Positions 58,982 through 64,000 of a stretch of 64,000 nucleotides of DNA are shown here, one piece after another. The stretch is from Pseudomonadota bacterium. Lineage in GTDB: Bacteria; Pseudomonadota; Alphaproteobacteria; Rhizobiales; Rhizobiaceae. Location of the stretch: positions 1 through 64,000 of the forward strand of contig JAEXYH010000079.1 of NCBI GenBank assembly GCA_023451735.1, read 5' to 3'. The notes below the pieces were generated by a model. It did not search any database, had not been told where the DNA came from, and saw nothing but the letters and a program-made list of their open reading frames with translations. Position numbers and translations under genes: made by a program. How positions within the stretch are numbered: the first letter of the stretch is position 1; every line of letters starts with the position of its first letter.

Positions 58982-60439
58982 TCAAAGGCCTTTTCGTGCA
59001 AGAATTTCGGAAAACAGATCAGCGTACAGGGCGGCGCTGCTGCTCCATGAAACATCGGATTTCATGCCCTGCTTCTGCATACCAGTCCAGACATTCTGGT
59101 CCTTATAAAGGCGGACGGCACGACGAAGGGCGCGGGAGAGATTTTCAGCGGAGACGGGGCCGAAGGAGACGCCGGTTGCTGCACCCGATGCAAGGCCGGC
59201 GTGGCTGGCATCGATGACCGTGTCGTTCAATCCACCGACGCGAGCAACGATCGGAACGCAGCCGTAGCGCAGGCCATAAAGCTGGGTCAGGCCGCAAGGT
59301 TCGAAACGCGAGGGGATGATGATTGCATCGCACCCGGCCTGCATCATATGGGACAACGGTTCGTCATAGGCGGCAATGACGCCGACCTTGCCGGGGTGGC
59401 GGGTCGCGGCCGCATGGAACGTGTCTTCGAGCAGCTTTTCACCTGAGCCGAGCACGGCGAGGCGGGCACCGTCGATGACGAGATCGTCGATCGAGGCCAC
59501 GAGAAGGTCCATGCCCTTCTGTTCGGTGAGGCGCGAGACGACGCAGAAGAGCGGTCCGCCGCCCGGTTCAAGCGCAAAACGCTCGGCTACCCGTCGCTTG
59601 TTTTCCTCGCGCTTATCCAAAGATGCCGCCGAATAGGCCGCCGCCAGCATCCGATCCGATCCGGGATTCCAGACGTCGGTATCAATGCCGTTGACGATGC
59701 CGGAAAGATCGGCGGCGCGATATTGGAGCAGACCCTCCAACCCCATGCCGTATTCCGGTGTGAGGATTTCCTCCGCATAGGAGGGGCTGACCGTCGAGAT
59801 TGCCCAGCTTGTCTGAAGTCCGGCCTTCAGGAAGCCGACATTGCCGAAATATTCAATTCCATCGATGGAGAAGGCATGCGGCGGCAGTTCCAGCTGCGGA
59901 AAAATGTCGGCGCCGAATATTCCCTGGAAAGCAATGTTGTGGATGGTCAGAAGGCTCGGCACTTCCGGTTCGTCGGCATAACGCATGAAAGCCGGTACCA
60001 TGGCCGCCTGCCAGTCATGCACATGCACGAGGTCCGGTTTCCAACTGCCGGGAGCTCCGCTCAGCCCCTGCTGCGCAATGATCGCGCCGGCTTTCGAAAG
60101 CGCCGCGAACCGACGCCAGTTGTCGGCGTAATCCTTGCCCGTCGCATCGAGATAGGGGCCGCCATCGCGCTCGAAGAGTTCGGGGCAATCGAGGATCAGG
60201 AGGGCCAATCCCTGGTGTTCGACCTCGAAAATACGAGCCTCCGTGCCAAGCAGATCTGGCAAGGTCCGTTGCAATATCGCATTTTTGGCGATGTGCATCA
60301 CGGCCGGGTATCCGGGCATCAGTGTCTTGACGGCAATTCCCTGCTTGCCGAGCGCTAAAGGGAGCGCGCCGGCTACGTCGGCAAGCCCGCCTGTCTTGAC
60401 CAGCGGATAAACTTCGGAAGCGACCGAAAGAACCTGCAT
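58982..60439 (-). CDS. glgA: Glycogen synthase GlgA
   Basis: 485 residues from ATG 60439, which overlaps the glgC stop (TGATG). The GT5 family start MQVLSVASEVYPLVKTGGLADVAGALP holds the ADP-glucose loop KTGGL, and PSRFEPCGLTQLYGLRYGCVPIVARVGGLNDTV is the C-terminal nucleotide-sugar site with the conserved Glu. It elongates glycogen from ADP-glucose. Followed by pgm with a two-base gap. Confidence 0.96.
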   Translation of the reverse strand: MQVLSVASEVYPLVKTGGLADVAGALPLALGKQGIAVKTLMPGYPAVMHIAKNAILQRTLPDLLGTEARIFEVEHQGLALLILDCPELFERDGGPYLDATGKDYADNWRRFAALSKAGAIIAQQGLSGAPGSWKPDLVHVHDWQAAMVPAFMRYADEPEVPSLLTIHNIAFQGIFGADIFPQLELPPHAFSIDGIEYFGNVGFLKAGLQTSWAISTVSPSYAEEILTPEYGMGLEGLLQYRAADLSGIVNGIDTDVWNPGSDRMLAAAYSAASLDKREENKRRVAERFALEPGGGPLFCVVSRLTEQKGMDLLVASIDDLVIDGARLAVLGSGEKLLEDTFHAAATRHPGKVGVIAAYDEPLSHMMQAGCDAIIIPSRFEPCGLTQLYGLRYGCVPIVARVGGLNDTVIDASHAGLASGAATGVSFGPVSAENLSRALRRAVRLYKDQNVWTGMQKQGMKSDVSWSSSAALYADLFSEILARKGL

Positions 60440-61704
60440 CACAAATCCAACTTGTCGATCATCTTCTGCGTGATGAGGCAGATGCCACTTTCGGTGCGAC
60501 GGAAGCGTTTGGCATCGAGTTCGGGATCCTCGCCGACAACCAGACCCTCGGGGATGGTTACACCATGATCGATGACAACATCACGAAGCTGGGCGCGGCG
60601 ACCGATCCTGACATTCGGCAGGACGACAGCTCCTTCGAGTTTCGAATAGGAATTGGCCCGCACTCCGGTGAAGAGCAGGCTCTTGTTGAGCGACGAGCCG
60701 GAGATGATGCAGTCACCAGATATGACCGACGATGTTGCCGAGCCACGTCGTTTCTCATCGTCATGGACGAATTTTGCCGGTGCGGTGATTTCCGCATAGG
60801 TCCAGATCGGCCAGGACTTGTCGTAGAGGTCGAGGCCGGGAACGATCTCGGTGAGGTCGATATTGGCCTGCCAGTAGGCGTCGATCGTGCCGGCATCGCG
60901 CCAGTAGGGCTCACGCTCGTAGTCGGAGCGAACGCAGCTGTCGGCGAAGCGGTGGGCAACCGCCTTACCGTGTTCGACGATATAAGGGATGATGTCCTTG
61001 CCGAAATCGCGGCTCGAGCCGGCGATTTCAGCATCACGTTTCAACGCGTCGATCAGGAATTTCGTGTGGAAGACGTAGATGCCCATCGAGGCGAGGGCGA
61101 AATTCGGATTGCCGGGAATGCCCGGCGGGTCGGCAGGCTTTTCGACGAAATCGATGATCTCGTCCTTCTCGTTGACATGCATGACGCCGAAGCCGGTCGC
61201 TTCCATGCGCGGTACTTCCAGGCAACCGACGGTGACATCGGCACCGGAATTGACGTGCTGTTGCAGCATCAGCTCATAATCCATCTTGTAGACGTGATCG
61301 CCTGCAAGAATGACCATGTATTCGGGGGCATAACCCTCGATGATATCGATGTTCTGGTAAACGGCGTCGGCCGTGCCTTCATACCATTGCGTCTCGGAGA
61401 CGCGCTGGGAGGCGGGCAGGATATCAAAACTCTCGTTACGTTCCGGGCGGAAGAAGTTCCAGCCGCGCTGCATGTGGCGGATCAGCGAATGGGCCTTGTA
61501 TTGGGTGGCCACGCCGATGCGGCGGATGCCGGAATTCAGCGCGTTGGATAGAGCGAAATCAATGATGCGGGCCTTGCCGCCGAAATAGACGGCGGGCTTG
61601 GCGCGTCGATCGGTCAGTTCCTTCAAGCGGCTGCCGCGGCCACCGGCCAGAACATAGGCCATGGCGTCGCGCGACAGAGGCTGGATGCGTTGCTTGTCGT
61701 TCAT
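60439..61704 (-). CDS. glgC: Glucose-1-phosphate adenylyltransferase GlgC
   Basis: 421 residues from ATG 61704, with AAGGGAGGGAGAACC upstream; the longer open frame lies over glgB and is unlikely. YVLAGGRGSRLKELTDRRAKPAVYFGGKARIIDF is the pyrophosphorylase N-terminus, with GTADAVYQN, ILAGDHVYKMDY and FVEKPADP in the substrate site; a left-handed beta-helix follows (VISGDCIISGSSLNKSLLFTGV). It makes ADP-glucose, the rate-limiting step, allosterically activated in rhizobia. 14 bases after glgB. Confidence 0.96.
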   Translation of the reverse strand: MNDKQRIQPLSRDAMAYVLAGGRGSRLKELTDRRAKPAVYFGGKARIIDFALSNALNSGIRRIGVATQYKAHSLIRHMQRGWNFFRPERNESFDILPASQRVSETQWYEGTADAVYQNIDIIEGYAPEYMVILAGDHVYKMDYELMLQQHVNSGADVTVGCLEVPRMEATGFGVMHVNEKDEIIDFVEKPADPPGIPGNPNFALASMGIYVFHTKFLIDALKRDAEIAGSSRDFGKDIIPYIVEHGKAVAHRFADSCVRSDYEREPYWRDAGTIDAYWQANIDLTEIVPGLDLYDKSWPIWTYAEITAPAKFVHDDEKRRGSATSSVISGDCIISGSSLNKSLLFTGVRANSYSKLEGAVVLPNVRIGRRAQLRDVVIDHGVTIPEGLVVGEDPELDAKRFRRTESGICLITQKMIDKLDL

Positions 61705-61718
61705 TGGTTCTCCCTCCC

Positions 61719-63935
61719 TTATGCCTTGTCTGCAAATTCCAGCATGATCGTTGCCAAAGGTGGCAAGGTCACGTCCGCCCCGATGCTTCCTCCTGCATCC
61801 ACGGCCTGAACCTTGCCGCCATTCCCCTTGCCGCTGCCGCCATAAATCTCCGCGTCGGTATTGAGCACTTCGCGCCATTTTCCTGCGTGGGGCAGGGGCA
61901 GCCTATAGTTCTGCCGATAGACCGGGGTGAAGTTGGTGATAACCGCTACCGGCTTCTCGCCCGGCGCCATGCGCAGCCAGGCGAAGACGGAATTGTCGGC
62001 GTCGTCGACGATCAGCCAGCGGAAACCTTCACCCTCGCAATCACGCGCGTGAAGCGCCGGCTTGGAGCGGTAACAGAAGTTGAGATCGCGCACGAGACGG
62101 CGCATGCCTTCATGCGGGTGATAGCTGAGCAGGTTCCAGTCGAGAGATTTGCTCTCGCTCCATTCGCTCCACTGGGCGAATTCCTGGCCCATGAACAGCA
62201 GTTTCTTGCCGGGATAACCCCACATGAAACCGTAATAGGCTCTGAGGTTGGCGAATTTCTGCCAGTCGTCGCCGGCCATCTTGGCAATCAGCGAGCCCTT
62301 GCCGTGGACCACTTCGTCATGGCTGAGCGGCAGCACGAAGTTTTCGGCAAAGGCGTAGACGAGGCCAAAGGTGATGGCGTTGTGATGATGCTTGCGATGC
62401 ACGGGCTCGCGAGCCAGATAGCTCAGCGTGTCGTGCATGAAGCCCATATTCCACTTGAAGCCGAAGCCGAGGCCGCCTTCATGCACCGGCGCCGAAACCT
62501 TCGGCCATGAGGTCGATTCCTCGGCGATCGTCATCACGCCCGGATGCGCCCCATAAGAGAGCGAGTTCATCTTCTGCAGGAAGCGGACCGATTCCAGGTT
62601 TTCCCGGCCGCCATATTCATTGGGGATCCATTCGCCCTCGCGGCGCGAATAGTCGAGATAGAGCATGGAAGCGACGGCATCGACGCGCAGGCCGTCGAGA
62701 TGGTATTTTTCTGCCCAGTAGAGCGCGTTGTTGATCAGGTAGGACAGGACCTCGACGCGACCGAAATTGTAGATCGCGGTGTTCCAGTCGGGGTGATAGC
62801 CCTGACGCGGGTCTGCATGTTCATAAAGAGCCGTGCCATCGAAATCGCGCAAGCCGTGGGCGTCGGTCGGGAAATGCGCGGGTACCCAGTCAAGGATGAC
62901 GCCGATGCCGACCTTGTGGCAGCCGTTGACGAAGCGCGCAAAACCTTCCGGTTCACCGAAACGGGCCGAAGGGGCGTAGAGGCCGGTCGTCTGGTAGCCC
63001 CATGACGGATCATAGGGGTGCTCGGTGATCGGCAGGAACTCGATATGGGTAAAGCCCATATCGGCGCAGTACGGGATAAGTCGCGAGGCAAGCTCATCCC
63101 AGGATAGGAACGAGCCGTCGTCGTTGCGCTGCCACGATCCCGCATGGACCTCGTAGATGGAAATCGCCTGGCGGCGGTGGTCCGCCTTTTCCCAGAATTC
63201 CCGGTGGGCATCGTCTTCCCAGACCTGGCTTAACTCCGGTGCCGTTACGGATGCCGTCTTCGGCCGCATTTCGGCGCGGCGGGCAAAGGGGTCGGCCTTC
63301 AGCGGTTGCAGCTTGCCGTCCTTGCCGATGATCTCGAACTTGTAGGCCGCGCCGGCACGAACGTCGGGCGCAAAGATTTCCCAGATGCCGGTATCCTGGC
63401 GCAGCCGCATGACATGTCGGCGGCCGTCCCAGTTGTTGAATTCACCGACGACGGAGACGCGCTTGGCATTCGGTGCCCAGACGGCGAAATGAAAACCGTC
63501 AACGCCTTCATGCTTGATCGGATGGGCGCCCATCTTGTCGAAGAGGCGCAAATGCGAGCCTTCGCGCAACAGATAGTCGTCCATGGGCCCGAGAACCGGA
63601 CCGAAGGAGTAAGGGTCGGTGACAGCCCATTCCACATCACCGCGCTCGGCACGATAACGGATCGGCTGCAGATGGGCGGCATCGACAAGACCTTCGAAGT
63701 AACCCGCCTCGTGACGGCGGGTCAGTTCGCCCAGTTCTGCGCCGCTCAGCGAAAGCACGGTTACTTCCTCCGCGCCGGGGATGAAGCAACGGGCGCGGTA
63801 TTTTTCGCCGAGCTTGTGGAGCCCAAGCACGGCGAAAGGATTTGCATGCCTGCCTGCCAAAATCGCCTCGATCTCGGATAACGGGATTTCTCCAGGAGCT
63901 CTCCCGTCATCGAGCGCGGTCGGCGATTTTGTCAT
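61719..63935 (-). CDS. glgB: 1,4-alpha-glucan branching enzyme GlgB
   Basis: 738 residues, with start ATG 63935 overlapping the glgP stop (TGATG). It has two N-terminal CBM48 parts (NPFAVLGLHKLGEKYRARCFIPGA and FHFAVWAPNAKRVSVVGEFNNWDG), a GH13 barrel with GLRVDAVASMLYLDYSRREGEWIPN (nucleophile Asp), TIAEEST (acid Glu) and LSHDEVVHGKGS, and a C-terminal beta domain. It adds alpha-1,6 branches to glycogen. Family length about 730, so complete. Confidence 0.96.
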   Translation of the reverse strand: MTKSPTALDDGRAPGEIPLSEIEAILAGRHANPFAVLGLHKLGEKYRARCFIPGAEEVTVLSLSGAELGELTRRHEAGYFEGLVDAAHLQPIRYRAERGDVEWAVTDPYSFGPVLGPMDDYLLREGSHLRLFDKMGAHPIKHEGVDGFHFAVWAPNAKRVSVVGEFNNWDGRRHVMRLRQDTGIWEIFAPDVRAGAAYKFEIIGKDGKLQPLKADPFARRAEMRPKTASVTAPELSQVWEDDAHREFWEKADHRRQAISIYEVHAGSWQRNDDGSFLSWDELASRLIPYCADMGFTHIEFLPITEHPYDPSWGYQTTGLYAPSARFGEPEGFARFVNGCHKVGIGVILDWVPAHFPTDAHGLRDFDGTALYEHADPRQGYHPDWNTAIYNFGRVEVLSYLINNALYWAEKYHLDGLRVDAVASMLYLDYSRREGEWIPNEYGGRENLESVRFLQKMNSLSYGAHPGVMTIAEESTSWPKVSAPVHEGGLGFGFKWNMGFMHDTLSYLAREPVHRKHHHNAITFGLVYAFAENFVLPLSHDEVVHGKGSLIAKMAGDDWQKFANLRAYYGFMWGYPGKKLLFMGQEFAQWSEWSESKSLDWNLLSYHPHEGMRRLVRDLNFCYRSKPALHARDCEGEGFRWLIVDDADNSVFAWLRMAPGEKPVAVITNFTPVYRQNYRLPLPHAGKWREVLNTDAEIYGGSGKGNGGKVQAVDAGGSIGADVTLPPLATIMLEFADKA

Positions 63936-64000
63936 CAGGCTCTCCAGATTTCCGACGCGTACTGGCGGATTGTGCGGTCCGAAGAGAACCAGCCCATCCG
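63935..64000 (-). CDS. glgP: Glycogen phosphorylase, C-terminal fragment
   Basis: The window ends inside this gene. The last 21 residues (RMGWFSSDRTIRQYASEIWRA) are the conserved phosphorylase C-terminus (SSDRTIxxYAxxIW). The stop TGA shares one base with the glgB ATG, so glgP is the gene before glgB in the operon. It would release glucose-1-phosphate from glycogen. Confidence 0.88.
   Translation of the reverse strand, partial: RMGWFSSDRTIRQYASEIWRA

Overview
The window looks like a chromosomal segment of a Rhizobiaceae alphaproteobacterium (Agrobacterium/Rhizobium type). The reasons are a glgP-glgB-glgC-glgA-pgm-glgX run in the order known from Agrobacterium, a soxBDAG heterotetrameric sarcosine oxidase operon, a fold-III lysine/ornithine decarboxylase with a long leader, a RIME-like palindromic intergenic repeat, a CtrA-type TTAA-N7-TTAA site, and Rhizobiales-type S21, aa3-oxidase subunit IV and NlpA-family MetQ proteins. 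I see no rRNA, tRNA, CRISPR array, prophage or complete insertion sequence. The genes are dense and mostly metabolic.

Layout. 1-3351: end of a Gfo/Idh/MocA oxidoreductase, an ABC-F ATPase, DoxX and an HD-GYP phosphodiesterase. 3593-9218: a three-subunit membrane sugar/gluconate dehydrogenase (triheme cytochrome c, FAD subunit with a Cys cluster, Tat-exported small subunit), divergent from a GH1 beta-glucosidase. 9468-12912: methionine ABC transporter metN-metI with two tandem metQ genes. 13062-15260: CHASE4-like/GGDEF/EAL protein. 15276-18037: compact leftward operon CYTH, CHAD, trhO, LMW-PTP. 18193-21493: KDPG aldolase, a TerB/DUF533 protein, small membrane proteins and a GNAT enzyme. 21509-24219: DUF1007 plus NicO metal exporter, and a LysR regulator. 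24220-26579: decarboxylase with a 545-base leader, then a GNAT enzyme. 26833-34316: OmpW behind a perfect FNR/FixK box, a tautomerase, an SDR/LysR divergent pair, a serine hydrolase, a WD40 protein plus a His-rich COG0523 metallochaperone with a Zur-like site, a decayed vapC and a creatininase-family enzyme.

34399-47264: MarR and LacI regulators, a PuuD-like amidase, a 49-residue membrane protein, a TRAP transporter whose binding protein and permeases converge on a 24-bp perfect hairpin, a PAS/degenerate-GGDEF/EAL protein, a FeeM-like acyltransferase behind CtrA sites, aa3 oxidase subunit IV, an LLM flavin oxidoreductase, a TPR lipoprotein and rpsU. 47912-55128: soxBDAG, a small membrane protein whose ribosome binding site is the terminator arm of the sox operon, a zinc alcohol dehydrogenase and a MaoC protein. 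55182-64000: the glycogen operon, read leftward and coupled by TGATG overlaps, with a RIME-like palindrome between pgm and glgX.

Themes. Carbon storage and sugar oxidation (glg, GH1, sugar dehydrogenase, KDPG aldolase), nitrogen and one-carbon scavenging (sarcosine, methionine, polyamines, PuuD), metal handling (NicO, COG0523) and cyclic-di-GMP turnover (three proteins). I found no clear new defence or mobile system. The most interesting signals are regulatory: the decarboxylase leader with a 13-codon basic ORF, the CtrA-controlled acyltransferase, the FNR box at ompW, and two places where a hairpin or repeat supplies a Shine-Dalgarno sequence.
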